Shown here: in pieces, positions 1 through 10,487 of the stretch
How the letters are laid out: each line of letters opens with the position of its first letter
Position numbering within the stretch: the stretch's first letter is position 1
Origin: Aquibacillus sediminis
Lineage (GTDB): Bacteria; Bacillota; Bacilli; Bacillales; Amphibacillaceae
NCBI RefSeq assembly: GCF_005870085.1
Contig: NZ_SZNM01000006.1
Location: 62,001-126,000, forward strand
DNA length: 64,000 nt
Direction: 5' to 3'
Made by a program: the position numbers and the translations under genes
Notes under the pieces: generated by a model
Told to the model about the DNA's origin: nothing
Seen by the model: the letters and a program-made list of their open reading frames with translations, nothing else
The model's database searches: none

Positions 1-203
1 GAATGAGGGACCGCATCCAAAGGTGAAGGGGATCGAGGTTCCGCTATTTCTCTGAAAAAGAGCCAAAAGCGCTGAATTATTCCTTAGTACAGATAGTCTC
101 ATAGCATAATAAATGTTATGTCGGAGTTTTTCTCAAATGTGATCGTTAAAATAGCGAAAAATAAGCCTAAGTTCTAAATAAAATCCGAGGGGATGGGGTT
201 AAG
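1..203. other. Leader region before purC, no gene
   Basis: No open frame with a ribosome site is visible. The purB gene that usually sits directly before purC is not in these 203 bases. The AT-rich text around 40-100 (ccgctattt, gaaaaagag, caaaagcgctg) resembles the repeat-like gap at 58030-58140, so a dispersed repeat may separate purC from the upstream pur genes. The purC ribosome site (gaggggatgg) lies at 187-196. Confidence 0.4.
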
Positions 204-917
204 ATGAAGGGCGATTTATTATACGAAGGCAAAGCCAAGAAAGTATTTAAGGTTGAAAATAATGATACACATCTGATTCTTTCCTATAAAAATGATGCAA
301 CAGCATTTAATGGAGAGAAAAAAGCTAGTTTCCAAGGCAAGGGAAGGTACAATAACTTAATATCTTCCAAAGTATTTGAGTATTTACATGGCAAAGGGGT
401 AACGAGTCATTTTGAGCGATGCTTGAATGACACAGAACAGCTTGTGCAACGAACAACCATTATACCATTGGAAGTGGTTGTTCGTAATATCGCTGCTGGT
501 AGTATTACGAGACGGTTAGACTTCGAAGAGAAAACACCATTTAATCCGCCGTTAGTCGAGTTGTTTTACAAAAACGATGAACTTGGCGATCCATTGATTA
601 ATGATGATCATGCATTAAGGTTAACGGATATAACGGAACAAGAATTGCAACAAGTGAAAAAAGATGCTCTAGCGGTTAACCAACACTTGCAGACATTTTT
701 TAAAGAAGTGGGTCTCGCAATTGCTGATTTTAAATTAGAGTTTGGTCGAAATGTGGATGGTGCGATTGTACTGTCTGATGAAGTGTCACCTGATACATGC
801 AGACTTTGGGATATCACAACTGGTGAGAAAATGGATAAAGATGTCTTCCGTGAGGGCACTGGTGATCTATTGCAAGTGTACGATAACATACTTAAACGAC
901 TGGAGGCGGCAAAATGA
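204..917 (+). CDS. purC: SAICAR synthetase PurC
   Basis: Phosphoribosylaminoimidazole-succinocarboxamide synthase joins CAIR and aspartate with ATP, a cytoplasmic step of inosinate synthesis. At 237 residues it has the usual length. Visible family signatures are VRNIAAGS (about 93-100), ADFKLEFG (about 174-181) and SDEVSPDTCRLW (about 191-202). The ATG at 204 follows a strong purine-rich ribosome site (gaggggatgg) and gives the expected N-terminus MKGDLLYEGKAKKVF. Its stop overlaps the purS start by four bases, so the two genes are translationally coupled. Identification is secure from motifs and from its place in the pur gene order. Confidence 0.97.
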   Translation: MKGDLLYEGKAKKVFKVENNDTHLILSYKNDATAFNGEKKASFQGKGRYNNLISSKVFEYLHGKGVTSHFERCLNDTEQLVQRTTIIPLEVVVRNIAAGSITRRLDFEEKTPFNPPLVELFYKNDELGDPLINDDHALRLTDITEQELQQVKKDALAVNQHLQTFFKEVGLAIADFKLEFGRNVDGAIVLSDEVSPDTCRLWDITTGEKMDKDVFREGTGDLLQVYDNILKRLEAAK

Positions 918-1165
918 AAAAAGTAAACATTCATATCACATTAAAAGAAGGGGTTCTGGATCCACAAGGAAAAGCAGTACAGGACTCACTAAATACACTA
1001 GGGTATCAGGAAGTGAAAGGTGTACGAGTTGGGAAATTTATGGAGCTAGAAGTGGAAGATGGTGTCGATGTAGACAAACAAGTGTCAGAAATATGTGAAA
1101 AATTACTTGCGAATCCAGTTATTGAAGATTATGAGTACAAGGTTGTAGAGGAGGTCATCCAGTGA
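914..1165 (+). CDS. purS: FGAM synthase subunit PurS
   Basis: Small subunit (83 residues) of the three-part formylglycinamidine ribonucleotide synthase. PurS dimers bridge the glutaminase PurQ and the synthetase PurL and help ammonia channelling. The N-terminal pattern [19 protein letters not shown] and the segment [12 protein letters not shown] are typical of the family. It starts inside the last codon of purC (ATGA overlap) and ends overlapping purQ, which fits stoichiometric translation of the complex. Confidence 0.96.
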   Translation: MKKVNIHITLKEGVLDPQGKAVQDSLNTLGYQEVKGVRVGKFMELEVEDGVDVDKQVSEICEKLLANPVIEDYEYKVVEEVIQ

Positions 1166-1848
1166 GGTTTGCTGTCATTGTTTTTCCGGGTTCGAATTGT
1201 GATCGCGACATGTACCATGCTGCCAAAGATGCTTTAGGAGAAGAAGCGGAATTGGTTTGGTATCAATCTGATGAGAATCTAGCAGACTATGATGCTATTT
1301 TACTTCCAGGTGGGTTTTCGTATGGGGATTATTTACGTTCAGGAGCGATTGCTTCCACTTCTTCCATTGTAACGGAAATTAAACAGCAAGCGGCACTTGG
1401 AAAGCCAATCCTTGGTGTTTGTAATGGATTTCAAGTTTTGCTGGAATCGGGATTACTACCAGGAGCGATGTTGCGAAATAAGCGATTAAAATTTATGTGT
1501 CACTTTGAAGAATTAGTTGTCCAAAATAACGAAACAATCTTTACAACTAGCTATCAGAAACACGAACGTATTTCATTACCAATTGCGCATGGCGAAGGGA
1601 ATTATTATTGTGATCCAGCTACACAACAACAGTTAGAAGCCAACGGGCAAATTGTGTTCACCTATGGGGAAAACCCGAATGGTTCTGTTGCGGATATTGC
1701 AGGAATTATTAATGAACAAGGAAATGTGCTTGGGATGATGCCGCATCCAGAACGCGCGGTGGAAGAACTATTAGGAAGTGCTGATGGCCTAAAACTATTT
1801 CAATCAATCTTGCATAATTGGAGGGAATCACATGTTACAAGCGCCTGA
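1162..1848 (+). CDS. purQ: FGAM synthase glutaminase subunit PurQ
   Basis: Class I glutamine amidotransferase subunit that releases ammonia for PurL. The nucleophile Cys87 sits in GVCNGFQ, and the rest of the triad is His195 and Glu197 in MMPHPER. The GTG start at 1162 overlaps the purS stop (GTGA) and lies after gaggtc. The 228-residue length matches the small Gram-positive PurQ rather than the fused enterobacterial enzyme. The 3' end runs 17 bases into purL. Confidence 0.97.
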   Translation: MRFAVIVFPGSNCDRDMYHAAKDALGEEAELVWYQSDENLADYDAILLPGGFSYGDYLRSGAIASTSSIVTEIKQQAALGKPILGVCNGFQVLLESGLLPGAMLRNKRLKFMCHFEELVVQNNETIFTTSYQKHERISLPIAHGEGNYYCDPATQQQLEANGQIVFTYGENPNGSVADIAGIINEQGNVLGMMPHPERAVEELLGSADGLKLFQSILHNWRESHVTSA

Positions 1849-4057
1849 AATGACCCCGGAAGTAGTCGAGCAAGAGAAATTATATCGTGAAATGGGTTTA
1901 ACAGATGAAGAATATCAGTTGATTCAGCAGATCATGAAGCGAAAACCAAACTTTACGGAGACAGGTATTTTTTCAGTCATGTGGTCTGAGCATTGTAGCT
2001 ATAAAACCTCCAAGCCATTATTGAAAAAATTCCCTACAGAAGCTTCCCATGTCGTGCAGGGACCAGGGGAAGGGGCAGGTGTCATCGATATTGGCGAAGG
2101 AAAAGCAGTTGTATTTAAAATTGAAAGTCACAATCACCCGTCAGCGGTGGAACCCTACCAAGGTGCGGCGACAGGTGTAGGAGGTATTATTCGCGATGTC
2201 TTTTCGATGGGGGCAAGACCAATTGCACTATTAAATTCACTTCGTTTTGGTAATTTGTCGTCCAATCGTGTCAAATACCTATTTGAAGAAGTAGTGAATG
2301 GTATTGCTGGCTATGGCAACTGTGTTGGGGTACCAACAGTTGGTGGGGAAGTGCAGTTTGACAATTGCTATGATGGCAATCCACTCGTCAATGCGATGTG
2401 TGTCGGCTTGATTGATCAAAAAGATATCCAAAAAGGAATTGCAGCTGGTGTCGGTAATACCGTGATTTATGCTGGTGCAGCAACAGGTAGAGATGGGATT
2501 CATGGGGCAACCTTCGCATCGGAAGATTTGTCGGAAGAATCAGAAAGTAAGCGGTCATCTGTTCAAGTTGGCGATCCATTTATGGAAAAATTGTTAATCG
2601 AAGCTTGTTTAGAAGTGATTCATTCCGATGCCTTAGTTGGGATTCAAGATATGGGGGCTGCTGGTCTTACGTCATCAGCCAGTGAAATGGCAAGTAAAGC
2701 CGGAACTGGTATGGAAATGAATTTAGATTTAATCCCACAACGGGAACAAGACATGACACCTTATGAAATGATGCTGTCCGAATCACAAGAACGTATGCTT
2801 TTAGTTGTGAAAAAAGGTCAAGAACAAGAAATTATTGATGTGTTCACAAAATACGGATTAGAGGCGGTTGCTGTCGGTCATGTCACAGAGGATAAGCAGT
2901 TCAGATTGTTGCACAAGGGAGAAGTTGCAGCAGATATCCCTGTCGATTCACTAGCAGAAGATGCACCAATTTTCCATAAGTCTTCGAAGAAACCTGCCTA
3001 TATAACAGGATTTGAACAAATGGACACCTACATTCCAGAAGTACAGGATCATGGGGAAACGTTAAAAACGTTATTACAACAGCCAACGATTGCAAGCAAA
3101 GAATGGGTATACGATCAATATGATTCGATGGTGCAGACAAACACAGTACTTGCTCCAGGTTCTGATGCTGCAGTCTTGCGAGTAAGAGGAATGGATAAAG
3201 CAATTGCGATGACGACGGATTGTAATTCTCGCTATATTTACTTAGAACCAGAAACGGGTGGGAAGATTGCTGTTGCAGAAGCAGCCCGAAATATTGTTTG
3301 TGCAGGCGGAAAGCCAATGGCACTAACGGATGGGTTGAATTTTGGTAATCCTGACAAGCCAGAAAACTTTTGGCAAATGGAAAAAAGTGTCGATGGTATG
3401 AGTGAAGCAAGCTTGAAACTAAATACACCGGTGATTAGTGGTAATGTGTCGCTTTACAATGAAACAAACGGGCAAGCGATATTCCCGACACCGGTAGTAG
3501 GGATGGTTGGCTTAATCGAATCGTTAGAGCATATTACCCCATCCTTTTTCCAACAAGAAGGTGACGCGGTTTATGTCATTGGGGATGCTGAACAAGAGTT
3601 TGCTGGTTCAGAGTTACAAAATGTGTTGGAAACTAACTATTTTGGAAAAGCACCTAAGATTGATCTTGACGTAGAAACCCTGCGCCAACGTCAATTGTTA
3701 GAGGCGATCCAAACAGGACTAGTGGAATCAGCGCATGATATTGCAGAAGGTGGATTAGCTGTAGCATTAGCGGAAAGTCTATTTGATCAAACATTAGGCT
3801 GTGAAGTAACACTTGATGGCGACTTAACAACTGCTTTATTTAGTGAAACACAATCTCGCTTTTTAGTATCGGTCAAACAAGAAAACAAACAAGCATTTGA
3901 ACGTGTCGTGGAGGATGCGACGTATCTTGGTGACGTAACAAATAATGCCAAACTCCAAGTGATTTCAAAAGGGAAGCTAGCAATCAGTGAATCTGTTGAA
4001 AACCTAAAAGCATTATGGAAAGGAGCTATACCATGCATGCTGAAATCAAAGGGCTAA
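1832..4057 (+). CDS. purL: FGAM synthase large subunit PurL
   Basis: ATP-dependent synthetase subunit that converts FGAR to FGAM using ammonia from PurQ. At 741 residues it is the small-type PurL that needs separate PurS and PurQ, both encoded just upstream. Recognisable segments include NPIV-like [18 protein letters not shown] near residue 95 and [13 protein letters not shown] after it, plus a second AIRS-like half near [16 protein letters not shown]. The ATG at 1832 lies inside purQ with a ggagg site ten bases ahead. The end overlaps the purF start by 25 bases. Confidence 0.97.
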   Translation: MLQAPEMTPEVVEQEKLYREMGLTDEEYQLIQQIMKRKPNFTETGIFSVMWSEHCSYKTSKPLLKKFPTEASHVVQGPGEGAGVIDIGEGKAVVFKIESHNHPSAVEPYQGAATGVGGIIRDVFSMGARPIALLNSLRFGNLSSNRVKYLFEEVVNGIAGYGNCVGVPTVGGEVQFDNCYDGNPLVNAMCVGLIDQKDIQKGIAAGVGNTVIYAGAATGRDGIHGATFASEDLSEESESKRSSVQVGDPFMEKLLIEACLEVIHSDALVGIQDMGAAGLTSSASEMASKAGTGMEMNLDLIPQREQDMTPYEMMLSESQERMLLVVKKGQEQEIIDVFTKYGLEAVAVGHVTEDKQFRLLHKGEVAADIPVDSLAEDAPIFHKSSKKPAYITGFEQMDTYIPEVQDHGETLKTLLQQPTIASKEWVYDQYDSMVQTNTVLAPGSDAAVLRVRGMDKAIAMTTDCNSRYIYLEPETGGKIAVAEAARNIVCAGGKPMALTDGLNFGNPDKPENFWQMEKSVDGMSEASLKLNTPVISGNVSLYNETNGQAIFPTPVVGMVGLIESLEHITPSFFQQEGDAVYVIGDAEQEFAGSELQNVLETNYFGKAPKIDLDVETLRQRQLLEAIQTGLVESAHDIAEGGLAVALAESLFDQTLGCEVTLDGDLTTALFSETQSRFLVSVKQENKQAFERVVEDATYLGDVTNNAKLQVISKGKLAISESVENLKALWKGAIPCMLKSKG

Positions 4058-5448
4058 ATGAAGAATGTGGTGTGTTCGCTATCTGGGGTCATGAAAATGC
4101 AGCAGAACTGACTTATTATGGATTGCACGCCCTGCAACATCGCGGTCAAGAAGGTGCAGGGATTGTCACGAGTGATGGGGATACGTTGCATTTGCACAAA
4201 GGAAACGGCTTAATTAATGATGTTTTTAAACAGGAAGGGTTTAGTCGTTTAGCAGGGACTGCAGCACTTGGACATGTTCGTTATGCCACACAGGGTGGTG
4301 GCGGCTATGAAAATGTCCAGCCCTTAGTATTTCGTTCGCAAAAAGATAGTATGGCATTAGCGCATAACGGAAACTTGGTGAATGCGCATGCGTTGAAAAA
4401 TCAACTAGAAGCACAAGGGAGTATTTTACAAACTTCTTCGGATACGGAAGTGTTAGCTCATTTGATAAAGCGTAGTGGCCACTTGCCGATGGAAGATGCG
4501 ATCGCAAATGCATTAGGAATGATCAAGGGTGCTTATGCATTTTCAATATTAACAGAAAATCAGTTGTTTGTTGCCTTAGATCCACGTGGACTTAGACCAC
4601 TTTCAATTGGCATGCTAGGTGGCGCATATGTGGTTTCCTCGGAAACTTGTGCGTTAGATATAATCGGTGCTACCTATATTCGAGAAGTACATCCTGGTGA
4701 ACTGCTAACGATTGATGATAATGGCATGACAACCAAACGGTTTGCTTCCCCACTAAAACGAACCTTGTGTTCGATGGAGTATGTTTACTTCTCAAGACCT
4801 GATAGTGATTTAAATGGTATCAATGTTCACGCATCACGAAAAACGATGGGGAAGCAATTAGCGGCTGAATCACCAGTGGAAGCTGACGTCGTTACAGGCG
4901 TGCCAGATTCAAGTATATCGGCGGCGATAGGTTTTTCGGAAGCAACGGGTATTCCATATGAATTAGGCTTAATTAAAAACCGCTATGTTGGTCGTACGTT
5001 TATTCAGCCATCCCAAGAACTAAGGGAACAAGGGGTTAAAATGAAGTTATCGGCTGTCCGCGGTATTGTGGCTGGCAAACGGGTCGTCATGGTAGATGAT
5101 TCGATTGTACGTGGAACGACATCGAAACGGATTGTACGGCTTTTAAAAGAAGCTGGAGCAACTGAAGTCCATGTTCGGATTGCTTCTCCACCAATTCATA
5201 ACCCTTGTTATTATGGAATTGATACGTCCAATAAAGGGGAACTTATCGCTTCTACTACGAATTCGATTGAAGAAATTAGAGAACTGATTGGCGCAGATAG
5301 TCTAGAGTATTTAACAACGGATGGTTTGGAGAAATCAATTGTGCAAGATAAAGATTCCGTGGAGCACGGTATTTGTAATGCTTGCTTTACCGGGAATTAT
5401 CCGACCGAAATCTATCCTGAAACGTTGTTGCCAGTATATAAAGGTTAA
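4033..5448 (+). CDS. purF: Amidophosphoribosyltransferase PurF
   Basis: First committed step of purine synthesis: transfers glutamine nitrogen to PRPP. The ATG at 4033 (aaggag eight to ten bases before) gives [15 protein letters not shown], matching the B. subtilis 11-residue propeptide that is removed to expose the catalytic Cys12. An upstream in-frame start at 4015 would add six residues and has no good ribosome site, so it was not used. The PRPP-binding motif is [14 protein letters not shown]. Cysteines in [14 protein letters not shown] and GICNACFTG match ligands of the 4Fe-4S cluster of the oxygen-sensitive Bacillus-type enzyme. Length 471 residues. Confidence 0.96.
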   Translation: MHAEIKGLNEECGVFAIWGHENAAELTYYGLHALQHRGQEGAGIVTSDGDTLHLHKGNGLINDVFKQEGFSRLAGTAALGHVRYATQGGGGYENVQPLVFRSQKDSMALAHNGNLVNAHALKNQLEAQGSILQTSSDTEVLAHLIKRSGHLPMEDAIANALGMIKGAYAFSILTENQLFVALDPRGLRPLSIGMLGGAYVVSSETCALDIIGATYIREVHPGELLTIDDNGMTTKRFASPLKRTLCSMEYVYFSRPDSDLNGINVHASRKTMGKQLAAESPVEADVVTGVPDSSISAAIGFSEATGIPYELGLIKNRYVGRTFIQPSQELREQGVKMKLSAVRGIVAGKRVVMVDDSIVRGTTSKRIVRLLKEAGATEVHVRIASPPIHNPCYYGIDTSNKGELIASTTNSIEEIRELIGADSLEYLTTDGLEKSIVQDKDSVEHGICNACFTGNYPTEIYPETLLPVYKG

Positions 5449-5463
5449 TAAAGGGGCGGTCAC

Positions 5464-6489
5464 ATGAGTGAAATGTATAAGCAAGCAGGTGTCGATGTAG
5501 AAGCAGGTTACAAGGCAGTCGATTTAATGAAAAAACATATCCAAAAAACGAATCGTCCTGAAGTATTAGGAGGTTTAGGTGCTTTTGGTGGATTATTTGA
5601 ATTGACGTCGTTTACTTCTTATCAACAACCAGTTTTAGTTTCTGGCACCGATGGAGTTGGGACAAAGCTTAAGCTGGCTTTTGAAATGGATCAACATGAT
5701 ACGGTTGGAATTGATTTAGTTGCAATGTGTGTGAATGACATTATAGCTCAAGGTGCAGATCCATTATTTTTTCTAGATTACATCGCATGTGGGAATAACC
5801 AACCAGAAAAAATCGAACAGATTGTAAAAGGAATTGCGAATGGTTGTGCAGAAAGTGGCAGTGCGTTAATTGGGGGAGAAACAGCAGAAATGCCTGGGAT
5901 GTATCAAGCAGGTGAATATGATTTAGCGGGCTTTGTCGTTGGGATTGCCGATAAAGAACAACTAATTACTGGTTCAACCATTGAGCCAGGTGATAAAATT
6001 ATCGGACTAGCATCAAGTGGCGTCCATTCCAACGGCTTTTCGCTCGTGCGAAAAATTATCGATGAGGAGCAATTAGGTTTAACCGCGGACTATGAATCCT
6101 TGGATCAATCACTTGGCCAAGTGTTGCTAACACCGACACGCATTTATGCCAAAGCCATTCAGCAACTCAAACAGGACTTAACGATTAAAGGAATTAGCCA
6201 TATTACCGGTGGTGGGTTCTATGAAAATATTCCGCGTGCTTTACCAGCAGGATACGGTGCAAGGATTGATACAGGTAGCTGGAATGTTCCTGCGATATTC
6301 TCCTTTTTACAAAAACATGCTGATCTATCATTTGCGGACATGTGTGGCGTGTTCAACATGGGGGTTGGCATGGCGATAATTGTTTCGCCACATGAAGTGG
6401 ATATGGCATTGCAACTGCTTGGCGATATCGACGAACAAGCATCTGTCATTGGTGAAGTCGTGGAAGGTAATGGAGTGGATTTAGTATGA
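5464..6489 (+). CDS. purM: AIR synthetase PurM
   Basis: Phosphoribosylformylglycinamidine cyclo-ligase closes the imidazole ring of FGAM with ATP. At 341 residues it is typical in length. Visible motifs are [13 protein letters not shown] (residues about 60-72), [11 protein letters not shown] and [16 protein letters not shown]. It begins 15 bases after the purF stop with ggggcgg as ribosome site, and its end overlaps purN by four bases (ATGA). Confidence 0.97.
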   Translation: MSEMYKQAGVDVEAGYKAVDLMKKHIQKTNRPEVLGGLGAFGGLFELTSFTSYQQPVLVSGTDGVGTKLKLAFEMDQHDTVGIDLVAMCVNDIIAQGADPLFFLDYIACGNNQPEKIEQIVKGIANGCAESGSALIGGETAEMPGMYQAGEYDLAGFVVGIADKEQLITGSTIEPGDKIIGLASSGVHSNGFSLVRKIIDEEQLGLTADYESLDQSLGQVLLTPTRIYAKAIQQLKQDLTIKGISHITGGGFYENIPRALPAGYGARIDTGSWNVPAIFSFLQKHADLSFADMCGVFNMGVGMAIIVSPHEVDMALQLLGDIDEQASVIGEVVEGNGVDLV

Positions 6490-7106
6490 GCAGACGAATA
6501 GCGGTGTTTGCTTCAGGAACGGGAAGCAACTTTGATGCTATAATGAAAGCTGTGGAAGCGGATCGGTTAGATTGTGAGGTTGCTTTACTTATCTGCGACC
6601 GACCAGGCGCTAAAGTAATCGAAAAAGCCCGGACTTATGGAGTAACAACTTTTGTATTTGATCCAAAAAACTATCCATCGAAAGCAGATTTTGAACAAGA
6701 AATCGTAACAGAATTAAAAAAAGTAGAGGTGGAATGGTTGGTATTGGCTGGTTATATGCGTTTGATCGGTCTGACATTATTACATGCCTATCCTTCTAAT
6801 ATCATTAATATTCACCCATCTTTACTACCTGCCTTCCCTGGTAAAGATGCGATTGGTCAAGCCTTTGAAGCGGGTGTGAAAGTAACAGGTGTTACGATTC
6901 ATTATGTGGATGAAGGAATGGATACTGGTAAAATTATTGAACAGGAAGCCTTATATGTAGAAGAAGGGGAAAGCCGTGATTCCTTGCAACAACGAATCCA
7001 AGCAATCGAACATAAACTTTATCCAGCAACGATCCAAACTATATTGAATTTAGGGGATAAGAGACGAGAAAGGGGAACCAAACATGAAGAAAAGAGCACT
7101 ACTTAG
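6486..7106 (+). CDS. purN: GAR transformylase PurN
   Basis: Phosphoribosylglycinamide formyltransferase, dependent on 10-formyltetrahydrofolate. The N-terminal substrate loop is [12 protein letters not shown]. The catalytic residues match the E. coli enzyme: Asn108 and His110 in [12 protein letters not shown] and Asp146 in VDEGMDTG. The 206-residue frame is somewhat longer than many homologues because the C-terminus runs 23 bases into purH. It starts at the ATGA overlap with purM. Confidence 0.97.
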   Translation: MSRRIAVFASGTGSNFDAIMKAVEADRLDCEVALLICDRPGAKVIEKARTYGVTTFVFDPKNYPSKADFEQEIVTELKKVEVEWLVLAGYMRLIGLTLLHAYPSNIINIHPSLLPAFPGKDAIGQAFEAGVKVTGVTIHYVDEGMDTGKIIEQEALYVEEGESRDSLQQRIQAIEHKLYPATIQTILNLGDKRRERGTKHEEKSTT

Positions 7107-8616
7107 CGTATCAGACAAAACAAATCTAGTAGAATTCGCCCAAGGATTAGACAAACTAGGGTATGAACTGATCTCTACCGGTGGCACCTTAAAAAAATTA
7201 CAAGAAGCAGGACTGCCAGCACTTCCAGTTTCAGCTGTAACAAATTTTGAAGAAATTTTGGATGGCCGTGTCAAAACCTTACATCCTTTCATCCATGCGG
7301 GGTTACTAGCGAGACGTGACGATGAGTCCCATCAGCAGCAATTACTAGATCGGGATATTTCTCCAATTGATGTTGTTGTTGTTAATCTTTATCCATTTAA
7401 GGAAACGATTGAAAAGCAAGGAGTTACCGAGGAAGATGCAATCGAAAACATTGATATCGGAGGACCAACGATGCTTCGTGCTGCATCGAAGAATTTCCGT
7501 GATGTAACGGTTGTTGTCGATCCTAGTGATTATGACGACGTACTTGCCCAACTGCAAAGTGAAACGCCATCTGTTGCGTATCGAAAACAATTAGCAGCTA
7601 AGGTATTTAGACATACAGCAAATTATGATGCGATGATTGCAGGCTATTTTACGGAGATCACCGAACAACAAGATCCTGAAACCTATACGGTTACATATGA
7701 AAAAGTACAATCCCTACGTTATGGGGAAAACCCTCACCAGCAAGCAGCCTTTTATAAAGAGCCAACTGTTAAAGGTGCATCGATCGCGAATGCAAAGCAG
7801 CTTCATGGTAAGGAATTATCTTATAATAATATCCAAGATGCCAATGCAGCCTTGGAAATTGTGTTGGAATATCAACAACCAGCAGCAATTGCTGTAAAAC
7901 ATATGAACCCATGTGGTGTCGGAATCGGAGAAACGATTTCTCAGGCATATGCAAAAGCTTATGATGCTGACCCAGTATCCATTTTCGGTGGGATTGTAGC
8001 GCTAAATAGACAAGTAGATGAGGAAACTGCTAATCAATTAAAAGACATCTTTCTAGAAATTATTATTGCGCCATCCTTTACTGAAAAGGCGTTGGAATTA
8101 TTAACAGTTAAAAAGAATATTAGATTGTTAGAAATTCCAATGGAAGAAACGAATACGAATCCTAAAAAAGTCGTTAGTGTTGTGGGAGGTTTACTCGTTC
8201 AGGACCGTGATCAAGGATCTGTAACAAAAGAAGACCTCACCTGCCCAACAGATCGACAACCAAGTGAGCAAGAGTTAGAAGAATTATTGTTTTCTTGGAA
8301 AGTAGTGAAGCACGTTAAATCCAATGCGATCGTTGTAGCAAAAGGGGATCAAACAATTGGCGTTGGTGCTGGACAAATGAATCGTGTCGGTGCAGCGAAA
8401 ATTGCTTTAGAACAAGCTGGTGAAAAAGCAAAAGGTGCTGTTATGGCTTCTGATGCCTTTTTCCCAATGCCGGATACTGTGGAAACTGCGGCTCAGGCTG
8501 GAGTGACAGCAATCATTCAACCAGGTGGGTCTAAGCGTGACCAGGATTCGATTGATGCTTGTAATCAACATGGTATTGCAATGGTATTCACTAGCATGCG
8601 TCACTTTAAGCACTAA
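7084..8616 (+). CDS. purH: AICAR transformylase / IMP cyclohydrolase PurH
   Basis: Bifunctional enzyme for the last two steps to IMP. The N-terminal cyclohydrolase domain (about 1-195) begins [17 protein letters not shown] and contains STGGTLKKL and GRVKTLHP. The C-terminal transformylase domain contains the conserved Lys-His of [11 protein letters not shown]. At 510 residues it is full length. The ATG at 7084 follows gaaagggg inside the end of purN. Directly after the stop comes a 166-base structured gap before purD, the only long break in this run of genes. Confidence 0.97.
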   Translation: MKKRALLSVSDKTNLVEFAQGLDKLGYELISTGGTLKKLQEAGLPALPVSAVTNFEEILDGRVKTLHPFIHAGLLARRDDESHQQQLLDRDISPIDVVVVNLYPFKETIEKQGVTEEDAIENIDIGGPTMLRAASKNFRDVTVVVDPSDYDDVLAQLQSETPSVAYRKQLAAKVFRHTANYDAMIAGYFTEITEQQDPETYTVTYEKVQSLRYGENPHQQAAFYKEPTVKGASIANAKQLHGKELSYNNIQDANAALEIVLEYQQPAAIAVKHMNPCGVGIGETISQAYAKAYDADPVSIFGGIVALNRQVDEETANQLKDIFLEIIIAPSFTEKALELLTVKKNIRLLEIPMEETNTNPKKVVSVVGGLLVQDRDQGSVTKEDLTCPTDRQPSEQELEELLFSWKVVKHVKSNAIVVAKGDQTIGVGAGQMNRVGAAKIALEQAGEKAKGAVMASDAFFPMPDTVETAAQAGVTAIIQPGGSKRDQDSIDACNQHGIAMVFTSMRHFKH

Positions 8617-8782
8617 GTTCATGAATTTAAGAAAAATCGTGTTGTTTTATACACGTAAAGGCCAAGAAGTTATTTTGACGTACTAAAATTATCAGGTGCT
8701 AAGTATGAGTGCAACGAAGCCTCTGCCTGCACCTTAAACTTGGCACTTGCCAAGTTTTGTTTAAAATCAAGGGGGGAGAACG
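8617..8782 (+). promoter_or_regulatory. Structured purH-purD gap with terminator-like hairpin
   Basis: The upstream part has a long-range pairing between aggtgc (about 8694-8699) and gcacct (about 8729-8734). It is followed by a perfect hairpin at 8736-8757 with ten-base arms AAACTTGGCA and TGCCAAGTTT and a two-base turn, then tttgttta and the purD ribosome site ggggggag. This looks like an attenuator, partial terminator or processing site that lowers or separately controls purD. No known riboswitch consensus was recognised. Confidence 0.45.
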
Positions 8783-10054
8783 ATGGACGTGTTAGTCGTT
8801 GGTGGCGGTGGTCGCGAACATAGCCTTGTTAAAAAATTAGCAGAAAGTGAACAGGTAGCAACGATTTATGCTGCGCCAGGAAACGCGGGGGTGGAGACTT
8901 TAGCGACATGTGTAGGAATAAAAGACGATGAGATTGATGCTTTAGTTGCTTTTGCCCAAGACCATAAGATTGATTGGACAATTGTTGGTCCGGAAGTTCC
9001 GCTTAACGCTGGAATCGTCGATGCTTTCCAACAAGTGGGCCTAAATGTGTTTGGCCCAACTAAGCAAGCGGCCTTGATTGAAGGTAGTAAAGATTTTGCG
9101 AAATCATTTATGAAAAAATATGCTATTCCTACCGCTGATTATCAAACATTTACGAATGCGTCAGAGGCGAAGCAGTATATTGAAGCCAAAGGTGCACCGA
9201 TTGTTGTCAAAGCAGATGGCTTAGCTGCAGGCAAGGGGGTGGTTGTCGCACAAACAGTGATAGAAGCACTTGATGCAGTTGATCAGATGCTCGTGGGTAA
9301 TCAATTTGGTGATGCAGGTAGTCGTGTTGTGATTGAAGAGTTTTTGGACGGAAATGAGTTTTCGTTGATGGCTTTTGTTGATGGCGAACATGTTTATCCG
9401 ATGTTGCCTGCCCGCGATCATAAGCGAGCGTTTGATGGTGACAAGGGACCTAATACTGGTGGCATGGGGGCTTACTGTCCTGTGCCAGACTTACAAGCGC
9501 AAGAGATTGAATTTGCAGTGGAGCATATTCTTCATCCTACTGCAAAAGGCATGGTAGAAGAAGGTCGTTCGTTTACTGGGATTTTATATGCTGGTTTAAT
9601 CGAAACGCCTCAAGGTCCAAAGGTTATTGAGTTCAATGCTAGGTTTGGTGACCCAGAAACACAAGTTGTTCTCCCGCTCTTAAAAAATGATTTGCTACAG
9701 GTTATTACCGATGTAACAAGTGGAAAAGATCCAGCGTTAGAATGGAAAGATGCTTATTGTATCGGAACCGTTGTTGCTTCGAAAGGTTACCCTGGTAAGT
9801 ACCAAAAACAAGTTCCTTTACCACGATTGGAAGAGAGTGATGATTGCTTTGTAATTCATGCGGGGACAGGTAGCGATCCAAGTGGTGCTTATTGTGCCAC
9901 TGGAGGAAGAGTCTTATTAGTAGGGTCCCTACAAGCAAGTCAACGCCAGGCACAACAAGCAGTCTATGAGTATTTACGTATATTTGATGAAAATGATGAT
10001 TTTTTCTATCGTAGTGATATTGGGTTTAATCAAAAACAGGTGATAGATTCATAA
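8783..10054 (+). CDS. purD: GAR synthetase PurD
   Basis: Phosphoribosylamine-glycine ligase, an ATP-grasp enzyme. The N-terminus MDVLVVGGGGREHSLVKKL is diagnostic. The ATP-grasp core shows VVKADGLAAGKGV and the metal-binding end FNARFGDPETQ. Length is 423 residues. It is the last pur gene, preceded by its own ggggggag ribosome site after the purH gap and followed by a strong terminator. Confidence 0.97.
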   Translation: MDVLVVGGGGREHSLVKKLAESEQVATIYAAPGNAGVETLATCVGIKDDEIDALVAFAQDHKIDWTIVGPEVPLNAGIVDAFQQVGLNVFGPTKQAALIEGSKDFAKSFMKKYAIPTADYQTFTNASEAKQYIEAKGAPIVVKADGLAAGKGVVVAQTVIEALDAVDQMLVGNQFGDAGSRVVIEEFLDGNEFSLMAFVDGEHVYPMLPARDHKRAFDGDKGPNTGGMGAYCPVPDLQAQEIEFAVEHILHPTAKGMVEEGRSFTGILYAGLIETPQGPKVIEFNARFGDPETQVVLPLLKNDLLQVITDVTSGKDPALEWKDAYCIGTVVASKGYPGKYQKQVPLPRLEESDDCFVIHAGTGSDPSGAYCATGGRVLLVGSLQASQRQAQQAVYEYLRIFDENDDFFYRSDIGFNQKQVIDS

Positions 10055-10105
10055 AATAACAAAACGCGTGGTTGCTGAAGGGGGCAATCACGCGTTTTGT
10101 TATTT
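10054..10105. terminator. Strong terminator after purD
   Basis: Long hairpin with arms aaataacaaaacgcgtg and cacgcgttttgttattt, interrupted by one mismatch on each side of the loop. The symmetrical A and T flanks allow it to work in both directions. It ends the pur operon and could also stop transcripts from the minus-strand peptide gene at 10172-10345. Confidence 0.85.
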
Positions 10106-10171
10106 GCAGTGCGCTTAAGGAAAAGAAACAACGACTTAATAATCGCTGTTCCAATAATAATTATTATTCAT

Positions 10172-10345
10172 TTATAAATCGTCCGGATGTTCTGATCCAT
10201 TACTAGAAGCTTCGCTTACTAACGAATATTCTTGGTAAATGCTATCTGGGTACTCTGATTCGTTACTAACCTGTTCAGAAAAGGTGTTATGGACCATTCC
10301 AATGCTTAAAATACAAATGATTAAAATACTTAAGAGTTTTTTCAT
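10172..10345 (-). CDS. Candidate secreted signalling-peptide precursor (Phr/NprX-like)
   Basis: A 57-residue frame read on the minus strand. Its ATG at 10345-10343 is preceded by a perfect aaggagga site at 10360-10353. The N-terminus MKKLLSILIICILSIGMV is a short basic plus hydrophobic export signal. The rest is acidic and serine-rich, and it ends SNGSEHPDDL. Size and layout match Phr, PapR and NprX pro-peptides, where the last five to ten residues are released and re-imported. The end SEHPDDL loosely resembles the SKPDIVG-type NprX signal. It lies downstream of the HTH-TPR regulator on the same strand, the usual receptor-signal order. No homologue was checked, so the role is inference from layout. 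Confidence 0.65.
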   Translation of the reverse strand: MKKLLSILIICILSIGMVHNTFSEQVSNESEYPDSIYQEYSLVSEASSNGSEHPDDL

Positions 10346-10366
10346 TGTGTATTCCTCCTTATTTTA

Positions 10367-10487
10367 CCCCTGTACACCCATCCGTAAGAACTCCCTGCGT
10401 CAAAACAGAAGTTTAAAGGGGAGTAAACTTTCTTCATCCGAATTGGTTCAGGCTAATAGAACAAAAATGCCCGCTGAGTGAAGTTAT
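10367..10487 (+). repeat. Dispersed hairpin-ended repeat, copy A (degenerate)
   Basis: Shares blocks with the other copies: ccgtaagaactcc, tcaaaacagaag, ggggagtaaact, aattggttcaggctaa, gaacaaaaatgcc and gctgagtgaagtt. The copy lies between the regulator and peptide genes, and its tail reaches the stop codon of the regulator (tta at 10484-10486 on the plus strand). It is read antisense by transcripts running from the regulator to the peptide gene. Confidence 0.6.

Noticed and set aside
742-1098. 118-residue frame overlapping purC and purS
   Set aside because: Shadow frame over two secure genes without a ribosome site.
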